DNA of 64,000 bases from Neisseria lisongii. Lineage in GTDB: Bacteria > Pseudomonadota > Gammaproteobacteria > Burkholderiales > Neisseriaceae. The notes beneath the pieces were generated by a model that saw only the letters and a list, made by a program, of their open reading frames with translations, did not search any database and was not told the DNA's origin. Below are positions 1 through 7,981 of this stretch, one piece after another. The stretch lies in NCBI RefSeq assembly GCF_028463985.1, contig NZ_CP116766.1, positions 1,054,001-1,118,000 of the forward strand, written 5' to 3'. Positions within the stretch are counted from its first letter, which is position 1. Every line of letters starts with the position of its first letter. Made by a program: the position numbers and the translations under genes.

Positions 1-83
1 CCTGTTTTGTAATTGCCAATACTGCCGCCAATCCTACCTGAAAATGAATCTCTGCCGCAAATGATTTTCAGTATAAACCCGTT

Positions 84-95
84 TTCAGACGGCTT
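84..95 (-). repeat. single DNA uptake sequence
   Basis: A lone DUS core in reverse orientation (TTTCAGACGGC) lies upstream of the thioesterase gene. It has no inverted partner, so it is an uptake signal rather than a terminator. Nothing else is recognisable in the first 147 bases. Confidence 0.8.
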
Positions 96-147
96 GATTA
101 ACGGTAGAATCCAAGCATCGACACACCATTAAGATAAGAGTAGAAAA

Positions 148-570
148 ATGACGACCACAGCCAAACCGACCGGCGAACTGATGCTGCGCACCGTGGCACG
201 CCCGAAAGATACCAATACCAACCTCGATATTTTCGGCGGCTGGATTATGTCGCAGATGGATTTGGGCGGCGGTATGCTGGCGGCGGAAATCGCCCAAGGC
301 CGGATCGTAACCGTTGCCGTGCAGGAAATGGTGTTTCTGCGGCCGGTAAAAGTCGGGCATATTGTGAATGTGTATGCCCATTGTTTGAAAGTCGGCAATA
401 CTTCTATGCAGCTGAAAGTCGAAGTATGGGTCAAACCGTTTACCAATCAGCAACCCGATTTGCCGCTGGAAAAAGTTACCGAAGCCGTGTTTGCCTTTGT
501 GGCGATTGACGACAACGGCCAGCCCCGCCCAATTCCCCGTGAGAATAATCCGAGATTGGCACACATTTAA
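148..570 (+). CDS. yciA: acyl-CoA thioester hydrolase, YciA family
   Basis: A 140-residue single hotdog-fold protein. YciA enzymes hydrolyse short and medium acyl-CoA esters in the cytoplasm and act as small oligomers. The signature is near residues 22-38: conserved Asn and Asp around NTNLDIFGGWIMSQMD, which in this family carry the active site at the hotdog helix. A VFLRPVKVGHIV strand follows at about 70. Length matches the family (130-150 residues). The ATG at 148 follows a weak purine stretch (AAGATAAGAG). The gene stands alone and ends at an inverted DUS terminator. The physiological acyl-CoA cannot be read from sequence. Confidence 0.9.
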   Translation: MTTTAKPTGELMLRTVARPKDTNTNLDIFGGWIMSQMDLGGGMLAAEIAQGRIVTVAVQEMVFLRPVKVGHIVNVYAHCLKVGNTSMQLKVEVWVKPFTNQQPDLPLEKVTEAVFAFVAIDDNGQPRPIPRENNPRLAHI

Positions 571-587
571 GAATAATCGGAACAAAA

Positions 588-622
588 CAAGCCGTCTGAA
601 AACAGCGTTTTCAGACGGCTTG
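588..622. terminator. inverted DUS pair terminator
   Basis: Two DUS cores face each other (GCCGTCTGAAAAC / GTTTTCAGACGGC) with a 1-3 base loop, between the convergent yciA and ykvA genes. It can serve both strands. Confidence 0.85.
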
Positions 623-634
623 TTTGATGTTTCC

Positions 635-1015
635 TTACGACAGCAGCCTTGCCACTGCCTGCCTTGCCTGTTCCCGAATATCGTCGGTCAGATAGGCTTT
701 CATTTGACTATATACCAAGCCGATCACGGCGATGTCGTCGCTGAAACCGAGCGGACCGAGCAGGTCGGGAATGGCATCTATCGGGCTGAGAAAATACACC
801 AGTGCGCCGACAATAATCATTTTTGCCCGAGACGGGGTAAACGGCGATTTCCACATATAATACAAGGCACAAAGCTGCTGCAAGACCGGTGCGCCGAGCC
901 GTCCGGCAAAGCGTGCCAGCTTGCGCAGGAAACCGGGTTCGTCCAGCCGTTTTTGACGAAATTTGGGGATATAGTCTTCCGGACGGGAAAAATGCGGCTC
1001 TTGAAAGTTATTCAT
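635..1015 (-). CDS. YkvA/DUF1232 family membrane-associated protein
   Basis: A 126-residue protein when started at the ATG at 1015, which has a GGAG site eight bases upstream; an upstream ATG at 1045 lacks one. The DUF1232 signature sits in the second half: a hydrophobic stretch followed by YFLSPIDAIPDLLGPLGFSDD, giving one or two short membrane-associated helices with the conserved P-x-D-x-x-P-D pattern. The biochemical role of the family is unknown. It is transcribed away from fumA and ends at the shared DUS terminator. The assignment to the family is firm; no function is proposed. Confidence 0.85.
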   Translation of the reverse strand: MNNFQEPHFSRPEDYIPKFRQKRLDEPGFLRKLARFAGRLGAPVLQQLCALYYMWKSPFTPSRAKMIIVGALVYFLSPIDAIPDLLGPLGFSDDIAVIGLVYSQMKAYLTDDIREQARQAVARLLS

Positions 1016-1140
1016 GCTCTTGCTCCGAGTGGGAATAAAATGCAAAGGCGAGTATAGGCGGAAATTCTGCTAAAAAATATCAATATTGCGTAAATTCGCA
1101 TGAAATCGGTTTATCGGGCATTCACTCTAAGCAGACAAAA

Positions 1141-1176
1141 GCCGTCTGAAAAGCGTAAACGGCATTTTCAGACGGC
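1141..1176. terminator. inverted DUS pair terminator downstream of fumarase
   Basis: Facing DUS cores with a loop of about 14 bases, 27 bases beyond the stop codon of the fumarase gene on the minus strand. Confidence 0.8.
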
Positions 1177-1202
1177 CTCGGTTTAGTCAAAAAAGCGGTT
1201 TA

Positions 1203-2726
1203 TCAGGCGGATACCGGAATAATGCCGATTTTTGCCTGCCACTGTTTCGGTGCTTTGGCGTGAATCGATTCGCCGTTGCTGTCCACCGCCACAGTTACCG
1301 GCATGTCTTTGACTTCAAATTCGTAAATCGCTTCCATGCCCAATTCGGGGAATGCCAAAACTTTGGACGATTTAATGGCTTTGGCAACCAGATAGGCTGC
1401 GCCGCCGACCGCCATCAGATACACGGCTTTGTTGTCGGCAATGGCTTCGCAAGTGGCTGCGCCCCGTTCGGATTTGCCGATCATGCCCAACAGGCCGGTT
1501 TGTTCCAGCATTTGGCGGGTGAATTTGTCCATACGGGTGGCGGTGGTCGGGCCGGCCGGGCCGACGACTTCGTCACCCACCGGATCAACCGGACCGACAT
1601 AGTAAATCAGGCGGTTGGTAAAATCGACGGGCAATTCTTCGCCTTTATTCAGCATATCTACCAAGCGTTTGTGGGCGGCGTCGCGACCGGTGAGGATTTT
1701 ACCGTTGAGCAGCAACACGTCGCCGGTTTTCCATGTGGCCACTTCTTCTTTGGTCAGATTATCGACATCGACACGTTTGCCGTTGTCGGGGCTGTAGGTC
1801 AAATCGGGCCAGTCTTCCACGCTCGGCGGGGTCAGTTCAACAGGGCCTGAACCGTCCAATTCAAATTCAACGTGGCGGGTGGCGGCGCAGTTGGGAATCA
1901 TGGCAACCGGTTTGGAAGCGGCATGGGTCGGATAATCGAGGATTTTTACGTCCAACACGGTGGTTAAGCCGCCCAAACCCTGCGCACCGATACCCAAGGC
2001 GTTGACTTTTTCAAACAATTCCAAACGCAGGGCTTCAACTGTGCTTAATTCGGCACCGGAAGCGGCTTTTTCCTGCAATTCGTGAATGTCGATATGGCTC
2101 ATCAGCGATTCTTTGGCCAGCAGCGCCGCTTTTTCCGGCGTACCGCCGATACCGATGCCCAAAATACCCGGCGGACACCAGCCCGCACCCATGGTCGGCA
2201 CAGTTTTCAATACCCAATCGACAATGTTGTCGGACGGATTGAGCATGGCGAGTTTGGATTTATTCTCCGAACCACCGCCTTTTGCAGCGCAGGTTACTTC
2301 AACTTTATCGCCCGGCACAATGCTCATGTGAATCACCGCAGGCGTGTTGTCTTTGGTGTTTTGACGTTTGCCCGCAGGGTCAGCCAACACGGAAGCACGC
2401 AGGGTATTGCCTTCCCAAGTGTAGGCACGGCGCACACCCTCGTTCACCATTTCTTCCACGCTCATCTCGCTGTCCCACTGCACATTCATGCCGACTTTCA
2501 AAAACACAGTGGCAATGCCGGTATCTTGGCAAATCGGGCGGTGGCCTTCGGCACACATGCGGCTGTTTACCAAAATCTGCGTCATCGCATCTTTGGCTGC
2601 CGGATTTTCCTCTTTCTGCCACGCTTTATAGAGTGCGTCGATATAGTCTTTGGGGTGGTAATAGCTGATAAACTGGAAAGCATCGCAAATGCTGCGGATG
2701 AAATCCTCTTGCTTGATAATCGTCAT
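1203..2726 (-). CDS. fumA: class I (iron-sulfur) fumarate hydratase
   Basis: A 507-residue oxygen-sensitive fumarase that interconverts fumarate and malate in the cytoplasm using a 4Fe-4S cluster. Three cysteines fit the cluster ligands: C66 in RPICQDTG, C184 in GWCPPGILGIGIGG and C280 in MIPNCAATRHVEFELDGSG. The N-terminal alpha domain covers roughly residues 1-310. The C-terminal beta domain starts near 330 (KTGDVLLLNGKILTGRDAAHKRL). A strong AAGGAA ribosome site precedes the ATG. FumA and FumB paralogues cannot be told apart by eye, so the symbol is by class. It would supply fumarate to the putative fumarate reductase operon that begins at 4300. Confidence 0.95.
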   Translation of the reverse strand: MTIIKQEDFIRSICDAFQFISYYHPKDYIDALYKAWQKEENPAAKDAMTQILVNSRMCAEGHRPICQDTGIATVFLKVGMNVQWDSEMSVEEMVNEGVRRAYTWEGNTLRASVLADPAGKRQNTKDNTPAVIHMSIVPGDKVEVTCAAKGGGSENKSKLAMLNPSDNIVDWVLKTVPTMGAGWCPPGILGIGIGGTPEKAALLAKESLMSHIDIHELQEKAASGAELSTVEALRLELFEKVNALGIGAQGLGGLTTVLDVKILDYPTHAASKPVAMIPNCAATRHVEFELDGSGPVELTPPSVEDWPDLTYSPDNGKRVDVDNLTKEEVATWKTGDVLLLNGKILTGRDAAHKRLVDMLNKGEELPVDFTNRLIYYVGPVDPVGDEVVGPAGPTTATRMDKFTRQMLEQTGLLGMIGKSERGAATCEAIADNKAVYLMAVGGAAYLVAKAIKSSKVLAFPELGMEAIYEFEVKDMPVTVAVDSNGESIHAKAPKQWQAKIGIIPVSA

Positions 2727-2750
2727 TTTGCGTTCCTTTTGAAAGTCGGT

Positions 2751-3491
2751 TCAGCGTTTTGCAAAACCTTGTTTTTGTAGATAAGCCAACAATTCCGGCC
2801 GCAGCTCGGCATACAATGAGCTTTGAATCTGCTGCTGCCAGGTCAAATCCAGTTTGCGGGTTTGGTAGTATTCATGCACTGTCTGATTATACGCCGCCAG
2901 CGTTTCCCCGTCGGCAAGCTGATACGTGTTTTCCGATAAAATGGCCGACAGCGGCAAGCGGGGACGCTGGTTCGGGTGATGGTCGGGATAACCCAGACAC
3001 ATGCCGACCACCGGTACGACGTGCGGCGGAATCGCCAGCAATTCGCTGACCGCCTGAATATCGTTGCGGATACCGCCGATATACACGCCGCCCAAGCCGA
3101 GCGATTCGGCGGTGAGCAGCACATTTTGGGCAAACAGGGCAGTATCCACCGCACCGGTCAGCAAAACTTCAATCCAGTCGGTCTGCGCTTCGGGCGCATA
3201 ATGGTGATGGCGGGCGCTATCCATGCAAAACACCAGAAATTCGGCGCAGTTTTCCACATAATGATGGCCGTTCGGCACATTTCCGGCACAAATTTCACGC
3301 AGTCGGCGGCGTTTTTCCATATCGGTTACCCGAATCACGCTGACGCTTTGCAGAAAGCTGGAAGTCGAAGCCATCTGCCCTGCCGTCAATACCTGCTGCA
3401 AAACCTCGGCTTCGATGGGCTGTTGGGTAAATTTGCGGATAGAACGGTGGTTCAACGCCGTTTCCAATGCCGGTTTGCTGTTCATCGTCAT
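2751..3491 (-). CDS. nfsA: NfsA-type oxygen-insensitive NADPH nitroreductase
   Basis: A 246-residue FMN flavoprotein of the nitroreductase fold, reducing nitroaromatics, quinones or flavins with NAD(P)H. Family marks are the N-terminal NHRSIRKFTQQPI (Arg residues that bind FMN phosphate), QMASTSSFLQSVSVIRV, and the central GLGGVYIGGIRN and GMCLGYPDHHPNQRPRLP segments typical of NfsA/FRP. I chose the ATG at 3491 because it has an AGAGGA site. The longer reading frame (to 3599) runs through a DUS, which argues against it. The gene ends 24 bases before the fumarase start on the same strand, so the two may be cotranscribed, with nfsA first. Confidence 0.9.
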   Translation of the reverse strand: MTMNSKPALETALNHRSIRKFTQQPIEAEVLQQVLTAGQMASTSSFLQSVSVIRVTDMEKRRRLREICAGNVPNGHHYVENCAEFLVFCMDSARHHHYAPEAQTDWIEVLLTGAVDTALFAQNVLLTAESLGLGGVYIGGIRNDIQAVSELLAIPPHVVPVVGMCLGYPDHHPNQRPRLPLSAILSENTYQLADGETLAAYNQTVHEYYQTRKLDLTWQQQIQSSLYAELRPELLAYLQKQGFAKR

Positions 3492-4299
3492 GTTGTTTCC
3501 TCTTGCGGTTTGTTCAAAATCATCGTTTTCAGACGGCCTCTTTTGCAGACGGTCGGCGGAAAAGCCGAAATCCGTTATTGCCGCAGCGGTATCTATCATA
3601 CGTCATCTGCACAATAAAATGTTGGCGCAATAACCATTTCAGCGATAGCCGGACTTCATCGGAAGTTTACGCTACAGCCCCCATTCTACTCAATTTTTCA
3701 TAATGGATAAATTTAATCTGCTGCCGATTGCGGCTTTTTTTGCAAAACTTTGTCGAAAAGAGAACAAGGCGGGCTAATGCCGTACTGTTTCAAAGTGAAC
3801 CCTATCGACTGAACCTGTCATCTTTCTACACTTACCTTTTGATTAAAATCAAGTCTGAGCGATTTTTTTGAAATTTAATAACAAAAATCCGCTTTTTCAA
3901 TTCCGCTTTTTTTATCCATTAGATACAGATACCTAGCCGCAAGGCCGTCTGAAAATCAAAATAAGAATATATTTTCTTTAATTTGTCGGCTTACTTTTCT
4001 TTTCATCTTAATCAAAATTTAATTATTTAAAAACAAATTATTAACTGAATAAAACTACGGTTTTCAGACGGCCTGTCTTCATCTTTCAGCCAGAGTTTAC
4101 AGAACATTTCAACGGTAAAAACTGCAGCAGTTTTCTGTTAGAATTATTTTGTACTAAAACTACAAATTAGGCACATAATCCGTTACGCGGGCAAAATATC
4201 TTCCTGTTTGCGGTTTTAAATGTAATAAAAATACAAATAAATGGCCTAAGTTTTTATTTATCGTGAAATCACAATATCCCAACTCAGGAACAAACCACC
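3492..4299. other. 800-base intergenic control region
   Basis: AT-rich divergent spacer between nfsA and the fumarate reductase-like operon with no credible reading frame. It holds a perfect FNR box (3839-3852), a possible -10 element right of it, and two facing DUS (3942-3955 and 4061-4074) about 105 bases apart. The predicted transcript leader to 4300 would be about 410 bases, long enough to contain a small RNA, but I see no clear RNA fold. Confidence 0.7.
3839..3852. promoter_or_regulatory. FNR box (perfect palindrome)
   Basis: TTGATTAAAATCAA matches the FNR consensus TTGAT-N4-ATCAA at every position. A TTTAAT hexamer (3874-3879) is centred 31 bases to the right, the spacing expected when FNR activates from about -41.5, so rightward transcription toward 4300 is favoured. 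No good -10 lies at the mirror position on the left. Confidence 0.65.
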
Positions 4300-4941
4300 A
4301 TGAGCAATTCTCTGCTGACGCTGACCATCAACGGGCATGAAGTCCACGCTTCACCCGATGCTTCCATCATTCAGGCCTACGCCCATGCCGACAATGCCAT
4401 CACAGCCAACGTCGGCTGCATGGGTCAGGGCGTGTGCGGTTCGTGCCGCTGCATGATCCGCAAAGAAGGCGAACGTGAAGTACGCACGGCGCTTGCCTGC
4501 GAAACCAAAGTCGAACAAGGTATGCAGGTCAGCTTTATCGACTACTTTATCCCCGAACACATCCAATATTACGACATCACTGCCATCGGCGACGGCTGGA
4601 ACTGGCTGGAAGACACCCAAAAAGCCTTTCCCGAAGCAGAACACTGCCGCCATTGCGGCGGCTGCAACCGTGCCTGTCCGAAAGGTTTGGAAGTAGAAAA
4701 CGGCGTGGCGCAGGTGGTGGCGGGCGATTTCGGTGCAGCTGCCGACACCTTCGACCAATGCGTGATGTGCAATCTCTGCACCCTTTCCTGCCCAGAGCAC
4801 ATCCGCCCCAACCATTTGGGCCTGTTTGCCCGCCGCATGAAAGCAGCACGCACGCTGCGGCCGGTGGATTTAATGCGCCGCTTGCGGGAAATCGACAGCG
4901 GCAAAATGAAAGTTGAATTTGACGGGGAACTTGCATCATGA
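4300..4941 (+). CDS. 2Fe-2S / bis-4Fe-4S protein of a fumarate reductase-like complex
   Basis: A 213-residue electron-transfer subunit. The N-terminal half is a plant-type 2Fe-2S ferredoxin domain with C40, C46, C49 and C67 (GCMGQGVCGSCRC...LACE). The C-terminal half has two CxxCxxCxxxCP motifs, C116-119-122-126 and C154-157-160-164, so two 4Fe-4S clusters are predicted. This arrangement resembles SdhB/FrdB and the N-terminal part of archaeal TfrB, but no quinone-linked partner is present. The start has AGGA about ten bases upstream. It is the first gene of an operon whose next two genes overlap end to end. Its likely role is to pass electrons from the NuoF-type subunit to the flavoprotein. 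Confidence 0.85.
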   Translation: MSNSLLTLTINGHEVHASPDASIIQAYAHADNAITANVGCMGQGVCGSCRCMIRKEGEREVRTALACETKVEQGMQVSFIDYFIPEHIQYYDITAIGDGWNWLEDTQKAFPEAEHCRHCGGCNRACPKGLEVENGVAQVVAGDFGAAADTFDQCVMCNLCTLSCPEHIRPNHLGLFARRMKAARTLRPVDLMRRLREIDSGKMKVEFDGELAS

Positions 4942-6566
4942 GCGAACACATTACCGGTATTGATTATCAGACGGCACTGGCCAATCTGCGTTCGTCCGAC
5001 CTGACGATGCGAGAAGACCTGCCGCCGCAAGACGAGCTGCTGCGCCGTTTCCACCCCGACTATCAGGACGGCGCACGCATCAAACTGCCCATCGGCCCGA
5101 ATGCGGGCGACTACTGCCATCCTGAATTGGCAAAACTGTTAATCAGCCAACCTTTAATCAACGATTACGATTTGTCGGGTGCCGAACACCTCAATACCGA
5201 TGTATTGGTTATCGGCGGCGGCGGTGCGGGCGCAGCGGCGGCTTTATCCGCCACCGAAGCCGGCGCACGGGTCATCATGGCCAACAAGCTGCGGATCGGC
5301 GACAGCAATACCGTTATGGCGGAAGGCGGCATTCAGGCGGCGATCGGCGCAGACGACAGCCTGCAGCAGCATTTTGAAGACACGTTCAAAGGCGGACACC
5401 ATGCCGCCAACAAGCATTTGGTGGCGCAAATGGTAACCGATGCCCCCGCCGCCATCCGCTGGTTAATCGGGCTGGGCATGACGTTTGATTTGGCGAAAGG
5501 CGAAAACAACAATGGCCATCTGAGCCGCAAGCGCGCCGGCGGTACGACCGTTCCCCGTATTTTGAGCTATCGGGACTTTACCGGTTTGGAAATGATGCGG
5601 GTCTTGCGTGAAGCGGTGGAATTGGACGAAAACATCACCCAGCTCAACCGCCACCCCGCCATTGAATTGCTGTCGGACGAACACGGCCGCTGCGTGGGGG
5701 CGATTTTGTACGATTTGGAAAAACGCCGTCTGATTTTGGTACACGCCAAATCGGTGGTATTGGCCACCGGCGGAAGCGGCCGCCTGCATTTGCAGGGGTT
5801 CGCCACCTCCAACCACTACGGTGCGACTGCCGACGGTTTGGTCATGGCCTACCGTATCGGTGCCAAACTCAAAGACATGGATTCCTTCCAATACCACCCC
5901 ACCGGCGTTGCCCACCCGCCGCATTTGGCGGGTGCGCTGATTTCCGAAGCAGTACGCTCGGCCGGCACCAAGCTGGTTAATGGCTTGGGCGAACGTTTTG
6001 TCGATGAACTGCTGCCCCGGGATGTGGTTGCCGCTGCCATTTTGCGGGAGTGCCGGGAAGGCCGGGGCGTGGTGTGGGACGGTCAGGTCGGCGTTTTCCT
6101 CGATACGCCCCGCCTGATTGCCGGTGATCCCGATGTGTTGAACCGTTTGGTCACTTTGGGCCATATTGCCCACAAATGCGGCGTTAATCCGGCTGAAGAA
6201 CCGGTCATGATTCATCCGACGCTGCACTATCAAAACGGCGGTATCGAAATCGACGGCAACGGCGAAAGCTGCGTGGAAGGTTTGTATTGCGCCGGAGAAG
6301 TTACTGGCGGCATTCACGGCCGCAACCGTCTGATGGGCAATGCCCTGCTCGACATCATCAGCTTCGGCCGCCGGGCCGGTGCGGCGGCGGCCACTTCGGG
6401 GCTGCCGCTGAAAAAAGTACGCGGCGGAGTCGGACACGTCCACAATCTGCAGCGGGAAATGACCCGTGCCGGACTGGTTTCCGAAGTTAAAGCCCCCGTT
6501 TTATATCCGAACTACGGCAAATTCGATTTACGAGAACACGCCGGTTTGCAGGAGCAGCAATCATGA
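4938..6566 (+). CDS. fumarate reductase/succinate dehydrogenase-type flavoprotein
   Basis: A 542-residue FAD protein. The dinucleotide motif is near residues 88-101 (DVLVIGGGGAGAAAA), preceded by an unusual extension of about 85 residues. Catalytic elements of the SdhA/FrdA family are kept: the HPTG histidine in FQYHPTG, the arginine in SEAVRSAG, the proton-relay arginine in LLPRDVV, the histidine in PTLHYQNGG, and the arginine of GGIHGRNRLMGNALLD. The histidine to which FAD is covalently bound in membrane SdhA/FrdA is not obvious. No Tat or Sec signal is present, so it should be cytoplasmic. The gene overlaps its neighbours by four bases on both sides (ATGA). Fumarate is the most likely substrate; another enoate is possible. 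Confidence 0.85.
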   Translation: MSEHITGIDYQTALANLRSSDLTMREDLPPQDELLRRFHPDYQDGARIKLPIGPNAGDYCHPELAKLLISQPLINDYDLSGAEHLNTDVLVIGGGGAGAAAALSATEAGARVIMANKLRIGDSNTVMAEGGIQAAIGADDSLQQHFEDTFKGGHHAANKHLVAQMVTDAPAAIRWLIGLGMTFDLAKGENNNGHLSRKRAGGTTVPRILSYRDFTGLEMMRVLREAVELDENITQLNRHPAIELLSDEHGRCVGAILYDLEKRRLILVHAKSVVLATGGSGRLHLQGFATSNHYGATADGLVMAYRIGAKLKDMDSFQYHPTGVAHPPHLAGALISEAVRSAGTKLVNGLGERFVDELLPRDVVAAAILRECREGRGVVWDGQVGVFLDTPRLIAGDPDVLNRLVTLGHIAHKCGVNPAEEPVMIHPTLHYQNGGIEIDGNGESCVEGLYCAGEVTGGIHGRNRLMGNALLDIISFGRRAGAAAATSGLPLKKVRGGVGHVHNLQREMTRAGLVSEVKAPVLYPNYGKFDLREHAGLQEQQS

Positions 6567-7834
6567 ATCAAGCCAATCAAAATTTATTGCACCCGTCCCG
6601 TATGGTCGGTGCCGACTTGGCGGCATGGCGCAAAGTCGGCGGAGGCGAAGGCCTGCTGGCGGCGCTTGCCGAACCTGAAAACATTGTTGCCAAACTGCAG
6701 GATGCCGGTCTCTGCGGCATGGGCGGTGCCGGTTTCCCGACTTGGCGCAAATGGGAGGCCGCCGTTGCCGCCGAGAGCAGACACGGCGACAAATATGTGG
6801 TCTGCAATGCCAACGAAGACGAGCCGGGTACGTTTAAAGACCGTGTGCTGCTGGAAAAAACGCCGCACCAAGTGATCGAAGGCGTGTTGATTGCCGCCGT
6901 TGCCTGTCGTGCCAACAAAGCGGTGCTGTATGTCAATCCGCACCAAACCGAATCGGTTGCCGCCCTCAAACCCGCTATCGAGCAGTGGCAACACAGCGAT
7001 CTGTTTATCCGCATCGAAAACTATTTGGGCAAACCTTTGGAACTGCAACTGGTCGAAACGTCCGGCCGCTATATCGGCGGCGAAGAAACGGCGGTGATTT
7101 CGTGGCTGGAAGGCGGTTTTCCGTTTCCCCGCCGCAAGCCGCCGTTTCCCGCCGAAAGCGGTGTCAACGGTGAACCGACCTTAATCAACAACACCGAAAC
7201 TTTTGCCAATATTCCGCAAATTCTCGCCAAAGGTGCGGCGTGGTATCGGGATTTGGGCTTGGGCGATGCCTGCGGCACAAAACTTTATTCGCTCTCCGGC
7301 GATGTATTAAATCCGGGGTTGTACGAATTGCCGATGGGCACCACCCTACAATCACTGATTTTCGACCACGGCGGCGGAATGCTCGAAGGCCGCACCTTTA
7401 AAGCCGTGTTTACCGGCGGCCCGTCAAACACGCTTTTAACCGCCAAAGATTTGGATGTGCCGCTGGATTTTGTGTCGGTACGCGAACGCAAGTCCAGTCT
7501 CGGCACGGGGGCGATGATTGTGATTTCCGAAGGCACGAGCGTGGTGCGCAAAGTGGCGGAATATGTGGAATTTTTCGCCGCCAATTCCTGCGGCCAATGC
7601 CCGCCGTGCAAAGGCGGCACGTTCCAGCTTTCCCGCCTGCTCAACCGTGTCGATACCGGCATCGGCACCGACGACGATTTGAGCGCCCTGCAAAGTTTGT
7701 GCCAACTATTACCCCGAAGCGGCCGCTGCGGTCTGATTGATGGGGCGGTTACGGTTTTGCAAAGTTCGCTGCGCACCTTCCCCGAAGAATACGGCTTGCC
7801 GGCGGAAACGGGATATAGTGGGTTCACTGAATAG
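6563..7834 (+). CDS. NuoF-type NADH-binding flavin/iron-sulfur subunit
   Basis: A 423-residue homologue of the 51-kDa subunit of complex I. It has the FMN/NADH motifs GMGGAGFPTWRKW, NANEDEPGTFKDR and GRYIGGEETAV, then a SLBB-like segment (SLSGDVLNPGLYELP), and a C-terminal 4Fe-4S site with SCGQCPPCKGG plus a later Cys (GRCGLIDG). No NuoE or NuoG partner is nearby. In this operon it would take electrons from NADH and feed the iron-sulfur protein at 4300. The last six residues (YSGFTE) and the stop codon come from a decayed Correia-like repeat that starts at 7814, so the C-terminus has been altered after the conserved domain. Confidence 0.85.
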   Translation: MNQANQNLLHPSRMVGADLAAWRKVGGGEGLLAALAEPENIVAKLQDAGLCGMGGAGFPTWRKWEAAVAAESRHGDKYVVCNANEDEPGTFKDRVLLEKTPHQVIEGVLIAAVACRANKAVLYVNPHQTESVAALKPAIEQWQHSDLFIRIENYLGKPLELQLVETSGRYIGGEETAVISWLEGGFPFPRRKPPFPAESGVNGEPTLINNTETFANIPQILAKGAAWYRDLGLGDACGTKLYSLSGDVLNPGLYELPMGTTLQSLIFDHGGGMLEGRTFKAVFTGGPSNTLLTAKDLDVPLDFVSVRERKSSLGTGAMIVISEGTSVVRKVAEYVEFFAANSCGQCPPCKGGTFQLSRLLNRVDTGIGTDDDLSALQSLCQLLPRSGRCGLIDGAVTVLQSSLRTFPEEYGLPAETGYSGFTE

Positions 7835-7884
7835 CAAGGCTAGACAAGCCAATGCCGTTATCCTTTTAAAGTGGGCTCACCCTA
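7814..7884. repeat. decayed Correia-like element fused to the NuoF-like gene
   Basis: Left end TATAGTGGGTTCACT, right end AAAGTGGGCTCACCCTA; the ends are imperfect inverted repeats (about 10 of 15). The right half resembles the element at 11947-12055. It supplies the final codons and stop of the upstream gene. Confidence 0.55.
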
Positions 7885-7895
7885 GCCGAACCCGA

Positions 7896-7934
7896 TTTTC
7901 AGACGGCCTTAACCTTGACCATGCCGTCTGAAAA
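7896..7934. terminator. back-to-back DUS pair
   Basis: TTTTCAGACGGC and GCCGTCTGAAAA in the outward arrangement, able to form a hairpin between the operon and the DASS gene. No T-run follows, so any termination would be partial. Confidence 0.4.
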
Positions 7935-7981
7935 TCAGCTTATTTTTACGCATTCACATTCAATACGATTAGGAGTTTAAA

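Noticed and set aside
3492..3599. 36-residue extension of NfsA
   Set aside because: It translates a DUS and has no ribosome site; the ATG at 3491 does.
4258..4275. TATCGTGAAATCACAATA before the 4300 gene as another Correia end
   Set aside because: Only about ten bases match the terminal pattern and there is no partner end; too weak to list.
5463..6443. 326-codon open frame antisense to the flavoprotein
   Set aside because: It is the complement of a well-motifed flavoprotein gene and shows no protein features of its own.
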